The translations under genes were made by a program, and so were the position numbers. Shown here piece after piece: positions 1 through 12,546 of a stretch of DNA of 64,000 nucleotides (its first letter is position 1; the number at the start of each line of letters is the position of its first letter). This DNA comes from Gadus chalcogrammus (taxonomy: Eukaryota; Chordata; Actinopteri; Gadiformes; Gadidae). The notes under the pieces were generated by a model that ran no database searches, was not told the DNA's origin, and saw only the letters and a list, made by a program, of their open reading frames with translations. The stretch lies in contig NC_079428.1 in the NCBI RefSeq assembly GCF_026213295.1, positions 8,504,039-8,568,038 of the forward strand, written 5' to 3'.

Positions 1-1178
1 GGGGGCCAACGCAGGCCGGGGCCGCGGAGGACCCAGCGCCAGAACCCCAAACTCCATCAGCTCAGGTACCCACTGAGGTGGAGGTGGAGGTGCTTCATCA
101 TCGCGGTGGACAGGGCTGACGGAGCTAGAGGATCGATGCATGTCGCCTGGGGCTTGCCGTCTAGACGGTTAGCCTCATGCTAGCTAGTCTGTGCGGGAAG
201 GTTTGCCGGGGACTTGGCTTGTGTTAACGCTGTGTTCCTCACCATAAAACCCTGGACCTTGGAACAGATGGCACACACCTGTCATGTGTCGCTTAAAGGA
301 AGTCCGAGGATCTCCTGCTTAACACGTGCCACATAAGAACATGGAGCATCGCTCTTCAGGGCGTTAATGGGTCATACAGTGGCTCAAATACGAATCTTAG
401 ATCAAGACGACTTGAAAAGTTATTATATTTGAAGACCAAATCTTGGTCATATAAAGAAAATAATTGTATTTCTAAATAATGATCATACAAAAATTGTTAA
501 AAAAAAACAACTATCTTGTTTTATGCATCTATACAAATATTTACAAATACATTTTTCACAATCCTTTATATTAAATCCATCTCTTAGCTAGTGGACCTTG
601 ACATATCTGTGGTCAATGCTGATCAATTGTGATTCCTGATGCTATCAGTAAGGACACCACTGTTGTTGTGTTTTTTGGCCTTAAAGGTCTCCCACCTGCA
701 AACTGGGAGCGGCTTAATCTGATACATAGTATTTTAAATTAAATGTGACACTCAACCTTACGTTGTATCGAGGGACTCGCTTCAGTCAAAAGGGGAACAC
801 TCGTTTTACAGTCGTTTGGCGCCATCTGCTGTTGTGAATCTGTCATGTAATTCCAGGAAGAAAAACCATTGTGTGTGCTGTACGGTAAAGAACCAGCTGT
901 TATTCAAACCACAGCTGGATCCATCGCTGAAATGGCGTTGTTTTGACGTGTCTGTATACGTGTGTGCTCCAGTGCTGAAGGACCCGGACAGCAACCCCTA
1001 CTCCCTGCTGGAGGGCGAGGGCGAGCAGGCCGAAGCAGCCGATTGCGCCGGGGCCGGAGACCGCCGCCGCCGCGACCGCCGTCGCCGTAACGACCAGGAG
1101 CCCAGCGTGATGGATGCGGCCACCGAGGAGTCGGACGGCCAGGCCGCCACCAGCGATAACGGACTTGGTGAGCAGGGG

Positions 1179-1218
<40 letters not shown>

Positions 1219-3207
1219 GGAGGGGGACAGGGCTGCGGTGTTCATCAGGGGGTCACAGCAGAAGAATCACAGGACGGAAGATCATTTTAAACGTTACTGA
1301 CGTCATTTATTTATTCTTTCATTTTTATTTTAAGAAGAAAGAAAAAAAATTCTCTACTTAATATCAGCATTAATCTCGTGGTGATAAGGTGTTGCACCAC
1401 TTGTTTTTAGCTGAAACGCAAAATGCGTCATTTTGCGTCATTCAGACCGGGGTTCCTGATTATTTGCTAATATAAGACAATAGTTTTTGCTTTGTTCCAT
1501 GTAGAAACGAAATCACTACTACAATGTTCTCCAGAGCAGGGATGTAAAGGTTGTGGACTGATTATGGCCTTTAATAGATCAGGACCTTTAGACGGCAGCA
1601 AAGGGTGTCGTTACTCTTCCCGGACAGTGATGCAAACGCATGACTGTCTGTCTTTAAAACGACACACGCGTACACAAGTACACCCACGTTTGAGTCTTTA
1701 ACCTGACCCTTTTACAGACGAGGAGGGGAGACCCCAGCGTCGCAACAGAAGCCGCCGCCGTCGTAACCGTGGCAACCGCCCCGAAGGTGGCTCGGCCAGC
1801 CGTGACAGACAGCAAGGTGAGGGCATTGGCTCCGCCCTCGCGGTACACGCCACATGCATTAGATTGCTGCCGCTCAAATAGATAATCAGTTTGATTCCAG
1901 AGATGAAAATGGCATCCATAGCAGTCAACTGAAAAAACAGATCGCTGAATGCTGTAGTTTACAATCAGAATTGATTATTCATCAAAGCCCGGTACTGATG
2001 TCATTGGTTTATCACCAAATAAATAATAATGGAGATTATACGGTTAATGTTTACCGCATCTTTAAATAATATTATTATTATTTATTTATTTTATTTTTTC
2101 ACCGTCCTGTACTTTCTGCTGTGGCACCCTCATTGCCTGTGTGGGGTTAATAAAGTTATGGTTGTCCTGCAACCAATCACGTGCTAGTTAGGCCGAGCTA
2201 ACTCTGGTTGCATTTCCTCCGCGGCTCTCCAGTGACTGTGGCAGACTACATCTCCCGCCCCGAGTCCCAAAGCAGGCAGAACGTTCCCCAGAAGGAGAAC
2301 CAGACTGCCCCTGAACCCAAGGTACCCACCGCCACAGCCTCCTCCACAAACTCCACGCACACACCTTCAGGGAGGACTCTGGTACCATGTCTTCAAGGGG
2401 CTGTTGGATGTCTGGGCCATACAGGGGATTAGAACATAACTCCATATATAATTTGTGACGCATCCCTCTGAATCAGTCGTTGAGTGGTCAGCAACACGAC
2501 TCCGACATCTAGTTTAGCCTCATTATCTCCATCATAAAGTTGAACACCTCGTTGCTGGATTACTAAGGTTTCATTAATTTCCAGAAGTCTATTTGTCCAT
2601 GCAAATCGGTCCATATTCATGACTGAATGATTTTGTTTTCTATTGAAGAGTTAAGTAACACAATATGGTGCAATGGCTTTTAAACATTAACACAACGTGT
2701 TGGGACACGCTGGCTGGAAACTAAACTAATACCAAGGATTCGGGTGCAGACTAGTGGGCAACCTTCAGCATATGAGGAACAGAGCGCCAATTGAAAGTTA
2801 CCTTTTGGTGAAACAAGTTTGTACAAGGAGTTGGATACCCGTCCAAGTGGAGTCCCGTGTATCCAACGAATCTCGGCAACCGTCCGAAATTGAAACTTTA
2901 GATCAACTGTTAGTGGAGTCGTCTAGGAAAGGACAAATGTACTATCCCTTTAGAAAAAGCCAGTCGTATCTTGACCAACGCACATTGGAGGAAGGGTTCC
3001 AGGTTTCTATGTGGTCATTAACACACCGGAGGCTGTACATTGCTTCTCGGGTGCTGTGCGGCCGGTGAAGTGATGCATCTTCTCTTCTTCCTCCAGGAGA
3101 ACGGAACAAGCACCAAGAAAGACGAGCGTGCCCCCTCCAAGGGCTCCCCTAGCAACGGCGTGGCAACCGCCAGCGAGACCAAGGCCTTGGTCAACGGGGT
3201 CTCGTAA
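1..3207 (+). CDS. fxr2: FXR2 (fragile X-related protein), C-terminal exons, 5' partial
   Basis: Five coding exons join in frame: 1-65, 973-1167, 1718-1816, 2233-2321, 3097-3207. Codon phases agree at every GT-AG junction: the first three introns are phase 1 and the last is phase 0. The product reads through [17 protein letters not shown], an Arg-rich stretch ([17 protein letters not shown]), [16 protein letters not shown] and ends LVNGVS. These are hallmarks of the FXR family C-terminus. The RRNRGNR form and a following GDRQ/RDRQ-like segment match FXR2 better than FXR1. FXR proteins are cytoplasmic, polyribosome-associated RNA-binding proteins; the KH and Agenet domains would be upstream of the window. 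The Arg-rich part corresponds to the RGG/nucleolar-targeting region of the family. The paralogue assignment rests on remembered family sequences. Confidence 0.9.
1180..1216 (+). repeat. poly-C tract (37 C) in fxr2 intron
   Basis: An uninterrupted run of 37 C begins 12 bases after the 5' splice site of the exon ending at 1167. It produces spurious poly-Pro and poly-Gly reading frames. Confidence 0.95.
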
Positions 3208-5850
3208 AGAAAACGGCACCAACAACAAAAAAATAATAACCACAAACCACGTGTATTTAAAAAAAGAAAAAAATAGAGCGGCCCTGCCCTTCTGGAAGAA
3301 TCCACGTCTAGAGCAAGACCTCATGGCAATCTGTGTCCCTGCTTGCATTAACTTTAACCTTGAACCGAAGAGCGAGAGAGTGAGAGAAAAACAAGTACCT
3401 GACGAAAAATATCTGAATTCATACGTGTGCGAGAAAAACGTAACGTAAAAAAAACGACAAACGCATCTACTTAAAAAACACGTTAAAGGTGTATGCTATC
3501 CTATCTATCAGTACTTAGTGCTTATTTTTAAGAAAAAAACACATGACTAGCTTACCAAAAAAAAAAACAGAGCTGGTGGAAATGACTTGATTTTTAAAGA
3601 AATACGGAAACACAAGAAACAGGACGAGACTCTCTATGTTGTTTGTTTTTTAGTTTTTTAAACTAATGTCCTCTTTTTTTGTTGTGTCAATTATTTACGT
3701 TGTCGTTGTTGTTTATCACTGGTTTTGACTAAGGAGGGGGTTGGACGGTGAAAAATCGAACGTATTTTCCCGCCAAAACCGACGCGTCTATCGAAGCGCG
3801 TTTAACGTCAAGAAACGAAGAGCGAGCTAGAACGAGAGAGAGAGAGAGAGAGGGGGGGGGAGCGAGAGGGGCAGCGAGGTCGGCCATAGACGCACAAGGG
3901 CGGACTCACGGTCCCTGCCTGTGTGGCGTCGGGCCGGCGGTGCCACGCCCGGGGGGGGGGGGGGGGGGAGAGGGGGGCGGAGTCAGGACGAGATGGACGG
4001 GGAGGCGGGTCTGGTCGTGGGGGCGGATTATGGTTTACTGATAGACATTGTGCCTTGAATTTGGGGAAGCTAAAAAAAAAAAAAGACTAAAAAAAAACCT
4101 TGAGTTTATCATTTCGATTTTTTCCGTTATTTTTTTTCTGTTTGTTTCACAAGAAGAATAAAAGCGAGGGAGGGGTCTTAATTCCTTTTGTTCGTTTTGG
4201 TTAAGAGACGGATGGACGGATGAATCTGAGAGCGAGTGATGACTAGACAGTACAGGGGCGTTACTAGTGGCGGCGGAGAGCGAGGAGTACAGGAGCGGCA
4301 GTGGTGAATGGGTTAATAAAAACAGAGCAAGGGATGTTTGGTGCCAAACAGGAAATTCAAGTGCTTGTTCTTTGCTATCGGCTGCGGCGGCATAGGGGAG
4401 TGGACGTGGGCGGAGGTGTGAGGGCGCGCACGCAGAACGGTTAGGGGTCCACTAAAAGAAACGGTTAGGGGTGGGATAAGGGGTCCTGGCGTTCGCCTTA
4501 AGAGTCTCCTACGTCACATGTCACTTCGGCCTCCCTCCTATTCTCAGCTTGGGGGGGAGGGGTGGTGGAGGGTTCCAGCAGCTCTGTAGCCAGAACAAGA
4601 AATAAATCAATTACAAAATGACAAATTAGTAGATAATGAAACGGTAAAGGAAGCCTATACTGTGCCTGAGAGGGGTCCTACGGGACTGAGCGCATACACA
4701 CCTATACAGACCCACTCACACATATACACACACTCTGAGATGAGGAGGTGGGGCGCAGGGAGGCTGGCCAGGCGAGGTCGATGCTTTGGGAGGGGGTCCC
4801 CTCTGGGTTTCTGATATATCTGTAGATACATGGTGGAGTGGAAGCGCGCCCTTGCCCGTGACGCAGCTCGCACGCCGTCACCTGTTGTCTTGGTAACCGC
4901 TCTCAAAAGCAATTTCATAATTTTTCTTTTGTTTTTGTTTTTGTTCTTTCCACAAAATACAATTTATCAAATAAAACAAAAATGGAAGTGAACCTCTCTC
5001 TCGACATGATCTTTTTGATTCCCTTTTCTCTTGTGAGTTCTGCCCTGGTCCTTCATGTTGTACGTTTCTAACGTGCATGGCGTCAGTTGGTGACGACTCC
5101 GTAAGACACTCTGTGCCTGTCCCGTGCATGAAGACTGTGTTTTGATTTTTAATGAGATCTGACTCCCCTAAACATCTCTTCTTCCTGGAGCTGCTGCTAT
5201 CGTACATACTGAATGTCCCAACATGGAAAGTAACAAAAACGAAATAAATACAACTCCAAGTAAATATTTTATTTGTAACAAGCCTCCTCACAGTTCTCTG
5301 GTGCACACACCCACAAGACATCCTGGTTAAATATATATCCAAGATATATGTATATATATTATTTATATACTGGATATTATGAGGCAGCGGACGGGAGGGT
5401 CAGGGATTATTGTGTACTACGACTCTTAAGTTCTGTAAAAGTTTGAATATATATGGTTGGACGTTGGTCAGCACCCATTCGCTAGACAATGTGAGGCTGA
5501 AATTGAATCAAAAGTTTCTGCTGCTGGCCCTTATTGCTTGTGGCAGGTTTTTTTTTTTAATCGAAAGCGGGATCAAAGGAACTTGAGTATTTGTACCTTT
5601 TTATTGGGTCATGTCTGTACAAGGGAGGAAAAATGTGACCCTTATGTTTTTTGTGTACACCTTTATACCTCACACTCCTCCCTGTGTGTGTGGTTATATT
5701 GTAATCCTTGTGTGTCTGAACTCCCGTGTGCGTGTGTGGGCGTGCACATCAGTTGTGACACTAGCTGTTTGGTTGACTCCTCACTGTCCAATTGTTATTT
5801 TTTTTCTCGCTCATTTTCTGGTGGCAATAAAGGACTTTTCATCGTTTGGT
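3208..5850 (+). other. fxr2 3' UTR
   Basis: No further coding sequence follows the fxr2 stop. The stretch is AT-rich with A-runs, a short GA array near 3834-3853 and a G-run near 3951-3968. A canonical AATAAA at 5826-5831 is the likeliest distal polyadenylation signal, giving a 3' UTR of about 2.6 kb. Parts of 3883-5790 are repeated almost exactly at 13738-15590. The end point is inferred. Confidence 0.6.
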
Positions 5851-6690
5851 ATAAATATTCTATCCTTTTGTCCTTTTATTATCCGTAAAATGGTATATTG
5901 ACCTTTTTACATTTATTTCTATGAAAGATTGAATAATGTGTTGTTGGTTATAGCTCAGCCGCAAGAAAGTATGATAGCAAGCGTCCGCACACTATCCTGT
6001 GGGGCTCTTTGAGAAAGATGCTTCCTCCAACCCCTACCTGCTCCTTCATGACCTGTATCTTGAGGTCACTCTGAGTCAAGTTTCATATACGCTTCGCCTA
6101 AATGACCAAAATAATAAATAACAAAAATATACATGTGTTGTTGAGGGACTGTGTTATGAATTTTGAGTTATTAATAACCGGCTTGTAGTCCTAAGATTCA
6201 TTGCACGCAGACCTTGTTCAACACAATCTAATGGGTCATATTCCATTGTAGTTGGATGAGTCCCCATGAGCCACTTCTCGACTAAACTGAAAGTTTAGTC
6301 GATTTTGCTAAATGGTTTACCTAACCCATATTTATTTGCAATCCAACACCATTTGGACGATCTTCAAACAGTACGGGAATTACAAATTTCCTATGTCATA
6401 CCTTCTCTTTTCCCCCATCTCCTTGCTTAAATGTAACTAGAAGTATAAAGACTGCTGTAACCTACCGTTGGCCATTGAAAAGGAATGTACTTATTTTTGT
6501 ACTTATGGCCTTATGCGATCCTGCGTCTCCCTCTAGTGGACATATTTAACAAGTAATTGGTTAGTCTTTTAGCAGAATCTGCTTTTTACCCAACAATTTT
6601 GTCGTATTGGCATATTGTACGGTGATTTGTTCTCTGCAAGTACTCCGTTCAAACACCCTGCAGTGATACAGGATGTCTTTGCAAACCACC
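5851..6690. other. intergenic, no gene seen
   Basis: Between the fxr2 polyadenylation signal and the first cornifelin-unit GT array I see only AT-rich sequence with short open frames and no recognisable motif. Confidence 0.5.
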
Positions 6691-6700
6691 CTACGATAAG

Positions 6701-6702
<2 letters not shown>

Positions 6703-6769
<67 letters not shown>
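6703..6769 (+). repeat. (GT)n microsatellite, left end of tandem unit 1
   Basis: Uninterrupted GT array followed by TTAGCCTAAAA and a block reading CATCCTGAGAGC. The same array and block recur at 17105 and 25062, marking the left edges of the three tandem units. Confidence 0.9.
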
Positions 6770-6771
<2 letters not shown>

Positions 6772-8353
6772 GCCTAAAAGGCGTGTGTGAGAATGGGTGG
6801 CAACATCCTGAGAGCAACGATAGACTCTGGGGATAAATGTTCTAACATAAACAGTTGCTTGTTCAGACAAATGCGCAATCTAAGCTGCATCTCCACATTA
6901 AGGCTGACATTTGCTCCGTTCAAAAGCAGGTTTGTCACAAGTTTTTATTAATACTATTTGGAGTAGTTCATTCCAGTGTTCGGTGTATCATACTGTCGCG
7001 TTTAAACATTTGCTAATTGTTTTAATTTGATTGCATTGTTTATTAAGTATATAAGGCGCTTCCATATGAAATGATTATCAATAATTACATAAATTTATCC
7101 CAATCGCCCAATCGTATATTAGATGAACATGGATTTGAGATTAGTAACAAAGTACTTTTGTTGCCACCTGACGCATATTTTTTTTTTTTGGTTTTTATTT
7201 AACTTTTTTAATTTCTCTCTAAAAAAAGAGCCTCCTGGCAAAGACGGGTAGCAGCAGAATTCACAGGGTTTCAGAAATACATAAATAAATGCACGAGACA
7301 TGAAAGAGGAAAAAGTTATCCGAACATCTGCTGCCAGCTTCCCTATAGGGAATGACGTGTGGCAGGGAAATCTGGCTGTGATCGCTCTGCGGCTGATTTG
7401 GTTTTCAAATGTCTAACATCCAAACCACCTGAGAGCCGGAGCCCATGGGATCTCTACCTAACAACCAACACTTTTTCCATGTGACACACACACACACAGT
7501 CCTTACACAGAGACACCTATCACAATGATCTATAGCCATGACCGCAGAAACAATATCAGCTTGACCAATATGAGGCAAAGAAATTAGTCTCAATGTTTAC
7601 AACTCAAACCACCAAGACATTTGGCAGTCAAAGGAAGAAAGGCAATAATTAATATTTACATGGTTCTTTTTTTCGTAGACCTACAATCAGCCATCAATCA
7701 CAATATCTGAGAAATCTTTTAAACTTGATCCACAAGACATTTAGCATTGACATACTGAAAAATGATACAGGCAATGGGAAGTTGACATTGCAACTTCCCA
7801 TTGACTGTTGTTCTTTCTAGAACACACAGAGCAGTTAGTCCCAATGAATAACCACAAGACATTTGCACTACCTCCCATAAGTAACCCTTTTGTTTTTAAA
7901 TATATCGTTGGTACAATTGGGGAACAACTGGCTGCTCAAAAACGGGCTTCACTTGTTTCAGATTTAACTCGAACTACTTCATTCATTCATCTGCAATATA
8001 GATTTAGTTGTAGGATTTGAACTTGGATTTATAAATGAAGATTTCCATTTATGTATACGATTTAGCTTGAGATTAAGCATTTAGATTTGGGATTTCGATT
8101 TCGATGTAAGTTTTTGATTTAAATTTAGCATGCCGATTTAGATTTAAGGTTTAACGCATGATTCTTATTCTATATAGGCCTACGTGCAAAAAGTGAAAAA
8201 ATTAAGCAAAATGTAGGTTAAGTGAAGCACCCTTTTCAGCAGCAAAAGCTTAGAAACGGCACCTCATTACTACTTTACAAAGATCTAATTGACCGTGTAC
8301 AAAGCAATTTGTCAGCCTCTGTTACCTTATTTCTTACTCAGTAACATGAAGAC

Positions 8354-8392
8354 GTTGGTTGGTTGGTTGGTTGGTTGGTTGGTTGGTTGGTT
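8354..8392 (+). repeat. (GGTT)n tetranucleotide repeat
   Basis: About nine TTGG repeats. Unit 3 has only two at the corresponding place (27620), so the array expanded in unit 1. Confidence 0.85.
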
Positions 8393-8756
8393 ACAGTACT
8401 ATTTGGTTCATTGTTATACATTCCCCAGAAACAATCAAGCTGTACTTTCAGTTAACAATGGTAGCTCCAAAGGGTTAGTTTTTGTGTGGTGTTATGAAAG
8501 TACCAATCTGTTCACAGATTACCCCTTAGGCAGACAAGAAACCCACAATTCATAGGTTCCCTATTCAACCATCTGGGCCTAGTTTCAATAAACCTAATTT
8601 CCAGCGAAACTCAAACCACAGTTTTGGTTTCATATCTAAAGACGACCCTCATAACACCTTGTGGTCAAACACTCTCATAATCTCTCATCCCACGTTTTCC
8701 ATCTCTCTATCTCTCTCATCATCTTTCTCTTTCTCTGTGTCCGTCCGTCCATAGCC

Positions 8757-10289
8757 ATGGCGATGATCCACCCACAGGTGATGACCATCCAGCCCAGTGT
8801 GGTCACCACGGGTGTGGTGACCTCGGCTTTCGTACCGGGGAGGGAGATGTGGTCATCCAGCTTGTTCAGCTGCTTTGAGGACATGGGGATATGTGGGTAT
8901 CTGTTTCTATTGCTCAATGTAGCATCCCCAGGTTCTGCAGTCCTCCAATGAGAAAACGACCAATCGGTTACTTATATTTGTGACCTGCAATGTGAATGGC
9001 TTGTCAACTTGACAAGCCATTAACTTGACACTTGCTCAGGAGTGACTACAGGTTGACTGTGGTGGATGTTGGGCTCGAACCCAGAACCTTTGGGCTTGGA
9101 GTCAAACACCCAAACCGGTCTATCTTGTCCCCTCAGTAATAAATAAACTGCTGAAGTCAAAGTCAAATGTATTTGTATAGCACACTATCAGACACAGTGG
9201 TTATTCAAAGTGCTTTAAAATAAAAAAATAAAAAATAGAATAAAATATATATATATATAAATTAACACATTATAAAAAAAAAATATATATACAAATAATT
9301 ATTTAAGTCACAACAGAATAAAACAAAACAATAACAAGATTAACTGAAAGCAGTAGAAAATAAATGGGTTTTTAAGTGGAAGTGGCTGACCAACCCTGAG
9401 GTGGCAGGGGGAAACTCAGTGCCTTAATCTGCTTGTACCTCAGTTACTAACAATCAGCTCAAATATTCTCCCGCTGTGCTTTGAGAATAGTGTTTTGGGG
9501 TTTTCAAACAACGTCAGGTGGGTAGTGTCAAAATAATAATACCTGTCTCAACTCTGGCGCACCGCGCAGGCTGCCTTGGGTTTTGGTGCCCGTGCGCCCT
9601 GGCGTGTCAGGTCAGCGCAGACCACGGCGAGGGTCTATGTCTCCCCATGCTGGAGTCGATGAGCGGCATAGTTCCAGCCTTGGCCCTGGGCCTCCGGATC
9701 TCCGTGAGAGAGCGCTACCGCATAAAGGCACGTGGAACAATAATTACGATGCAGCAACAACAACTCACCTGATTTCCTTTATTGTTATCCAAAATATCAC
9801 AATAACAGTCATTTTGTCTTATACCCCCCGAACCTTGTGGTTGGAAAGGGGTGATACACACTCATTCACCCACTCAGTCCCTCACTCACTCACTCAGTCC
9901 CTCACTCACTCACTCAGTCCCTCACTCACTCACTCAGTCCCTCACTCACTCACTCACTCATTCACCCACTCACTCACTCACTCACTCACTCACTCAAACT
10001 TTCCCTAACAGATTAAATAGGGTTTATCCATGAAATCAAACACATTCTTAATGAATCAATAATAAGTGTGCGTCTTCTCTATTCCCCACCGCAGGGCTCC
10101 ATTTGTGACGACTGCTGTATCGTCACGTTCTGCGGCATATGCTCATACTGTCAGCTGGCACGGGAACTCAAGGAACGCCGGTGCCGTCACACACAGGTCA
10201 TCTCCTCCACCACCGTGCAGGTCAACTCGAATCCTCCGGCATATGTACCCCAGTACCCTGTCCAACAGGGCTACGGTCCCCCACAATAA
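8757..10289 (+). CDS. PLAC8/cornifelin-family protein, tandem copy 1
   Basis: Three coding exons: 8757-8892, 9570-9727, 10095-10289, predicting 162 aa. ATG has a good context (GCCATGG) and lies 2 bases after a pyrimidine-rich tract ending in AG, so a non-coding 5' exon is likely. The protein has a short variable N-terminus, then the Cys-rich PLAC8 domain: CFEDMGI-CCLGFWCPCALACQVS, DHGEGLC, VRERYRIK, GSICDDCCIVTFC and QLARELKERR. The last motif resembles cornifelin more than PLAC8 itself. A Pro/Tyr/Gln-rich tail follows. Intron 1 is GT-AG, phase 1. Intron 2 fits only if its donor is GC (AAG|GCACGT), phase 0. Mammalian cornifelin is a cornified-envelope component; the fish role is unknown to me. 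Cysteine pattern and length support a real gene. Confidence 0.85.
9028..9140 (-). mobile_element. tRNA-derived SINE fragment, intron 1 of copy 1
   Basis: On the minus strand the sequence carries a B-box-like GGGTTCGAGCCC preceded by TGTTTGACTCCAAGCCC, as in teleost tRNA-headed SINEs. It is present at the same intronic place in all three copies (about 21150-21270 and 28450-28570), so it predates the triplication. Confidence 0.6.
9150..9378. mobile_element. AT-rich retroposon tail inserted only in unit 1
   Basis: Begins with a TTTGTATAGCAC...TTCAAAGTGCTTTA type sequence common in teleost retroposon tails, followed by A-rich repeats. Copies 2 and 3 read straight through (CTGAAG-TGGAAGTGG), which is the empty site. 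Confidence 0.6.
9856..9998 (+). repeat. (TCAC)n-type minisatellite in intron 2 of copy 1
   Basis: CTCACTCACTCA units interspersed with CAGTCC, forming a higher-order repeat of about 24 bp. Short homologous arrays lie at 21895-21920 (copy 2) and 29175-29205 (copy 3), so copy 1 is strongly expanded. Confidence 0.85.
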
Positions 10290-10458
10290 TAGGCAGTACC
10301 CAAGGCCTTATTTTTATATACATTACATTATGGGATCAGGTTTTTAGAAGAAATGTATGCTTTATACTTATACTTTATACTATACATGACGTTATGGTTG
10401 CGGGTTTGAACCCACCCAAGAAATGTGCCGCTCAAGGCTTTGCAAGATGACTTGGTTA

Positions 10459-10573
<115 letters not shown>

Positions 10574-10699
10574 CTGTGTATGTCTGTTCCCGTGTGTGTT
10601 CTTTTGAAAGTCTGTGCTGTTGATGTGTTAAAGTTTAGAGCGTTGCCTGCATGCATAATGATAATAAAAGTTTGTCCAAAAATATTTTGTCACAAATTC

Positions 10700-11290
10700 C
10701 CAGTGCAAATTCTGACTCATGACACTTTCTTTATATTTAATCTAACATACATATTTGTATACATTACTTAATTGATATTTCAATTTATGTTTGTATATGT
10801 TAGTAGCACTGGGTGAAATACGGGGGGGTCAGTGGGTGCTCGACCCCCCCGATATTCCCATGAGACCCCCTGAAAGCCTCAAAAGCCATATTTGAAGGGG
10901 GTCACAAATTTAGTCAAAGAAATATATATTTTTATTTTATTGTCACTAATGGTCACTTAAATGTTTTTAAGCTCACCATGTTCAGTATTCAGAATTCAAA
11001 ACATTTATTCACAAATATGTTACTTTTTGCCAAGCAGAGCCAGCCAGTCCTGTGTGCGTATGCAATTTAGCCATGTTTGCCAGAAGAACAGAAGAAAGAC
11101 GTAATGTATACAAGTCATACTAAAAACGGCTAGCAAGGGAAAGCTAAACCAGAGTGTATCACACTTTGGGTCTATTCTAACTCCATTCAGCCACCTTGCA
11201 GTGACTGAATTGTGATGAAAGAACTGATTGTTGTGCATAAGATGAGTGTGTGAGACTGTGCGCGTGCATGTCCTTTTCGGCTTTGGCATA
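10700..11290. other. unassigned, no gene seen
   Basis: Contains a local foldback of G7/C6 runs at 10820-10860 and AT-rich sequence. Open frames here have no recognisable similarity. Confidence 0.4.
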
Positions 11291-11294
11291 CTGC

Positions 11295-11520
11295 ATGGTT
11301 ATGAAGGGGTCATCACTATGTTCCCCAGGTGCGAAGGTTTAGGGTTAGGTTTAGGGTTACGCCTGGTTCAAACTACCTCCGTCCGTCGATGGATCTCATT
11401 GGCTTTGCATGGGGCACACGCGAAATGCATTGTGGGTCCGTCCGTCCGCTCCATTGCCTGAGTCAAAAAGTTGAGAAATGTTCAACTTTTCAGGCAGCGG
11501 CGGATCCATTGGCCAATCAG
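11295..11520. mobile_element. dispersed element family A, copy 1
   Basis: Shares with 13258-13480 the blocks CTACCTCCGTCCGT, ATGCATTGTGG(G/A)TCCGTCCG and GTCAAAAAGTTGA. The remaining part has internal GTCCGTCC repeats. This is probably a non-autonomous DNA element; ends are not resolved. Confidence 0.5.
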
Positions 11521-11621
11521 ATGGCGGTTATGCAAATACACTAAACACGTTTCCTGGAGGAGAGAGATCAGGATCACAAGGTAGAGGTGCTGAGGGGAGG
11601 AGGAACAAGAGAGAGACAGAC

Positions 11622-11628
<7 letters not shown>

Positions 11629-11682
<54 letters not shown>
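11629..11682 (+). repeat. (GA)n microsatellite
   Basis: Perfect GA array. Confidence 0.9.
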
Positions 11683-11685
<3 letters not shown>

Positions 11686-12079
11686 CGAGCACACCTGCCG
11701 TGGTGATGTTTGGCTTGTTGTGTAAAATGTCCGCATCCGCCGTGGTTGGATGAATGGAGATATCAAGGTAAGGTAAGGTAACGGAAACACAATGATTATT
11801 ATTTTAAAGGGATCATACACATCAAACGTACCTATGAATTTCTGCGAAGTCTGTTACGCTAGCTAGATGCCAATTTTACACACTTAACCGTTAACAACCG
11901 TTTTACCATCATAAACCTTTAGAGGCTAAACCAATGGCTATCAGTTGATATCTATTTTACATAGATATCAAGTCCAAAATATGAATTTGAAAATGAATAT
12001 GTTACTATATTACGTTTTTTATGGCATATAAACAGACTCTTTGGTCTCTTTTTCACAGCGGCTGTAGAATCCCACACAG

Positions 12080-12240
12080 CCTGGGGCGCCCCGGCGGCTC
12101 ACCGTCAGAGCGCGTACCATATAGGCTCAGGCCTAAAATGCAGCCACCCGGGTTCGAGTCCTCCCCTCTATCTCCCATACCTTCCTCTCTATCTCACGCT
12201 ATATTAAAGCATTAAAATGCGAAAAGAAATCTTTAAAAAA
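12080..12240 (+). mobile_element. tRNA-derived SINE-like element
   Basis: An A-box-like GGCGGCTCACCGTCAGAGCG and a B-box GGGTTCGAGTCC are spaced as in a tRNA head, followed by a short body ending in an A-rich tail. There is no cloverleaf good enough for a functional tRNA. Confidence 0.55.
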
Positions 12241-12478
12241 GAAGAATCCCCACACAGCCTTTCAAACGTGTGTGCTGATTAGATTCAGACATTTCACATC
12301 AATGATTCAATCACAGGGGTCGCAGCGACACAGAGATCACCACACACGCAGTAACACTCGCACACCGCACTCCCCACCATAACAACAACATTCCATCTCT
12401 ATTGTGTCTCCAACCTGTGTCACGGTCTTGATCTTCAGGATTCAAACATTACCGGTCTGTACTCTTTGCGCTGAGATT

Positions 12479-12546
<68 letters not shown>

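Noticed and set aside
904..1245. Minus-strand Gly/Arg-rich open frame
   Set aside because: Antisense shadow of the fxr2 exon and its poly-C run.
4878..5342. 154-residue minus-strand frame and plus frames at 5457-5901
   Set aside because: Lie in the fxr2 3' UTR; no domain, and the duplicate at 15 kb does not preserve them.
9856..9998. CRISPR-like array of regular repeats
   Set aside because: It is a (TCAC)n minisatellite in a eukaryotic intron, without unique spacers.
11336..11360. TTAGGG-like words suggesting telomeric repeats
   Set aside because: Only about three imperfect units; a telomeric or interstitial array would be longer.
12080..12160. Functional tRNA gene
   Set aside because: A- and B-box-like words are present but stems do not pair and a SINE body follows.
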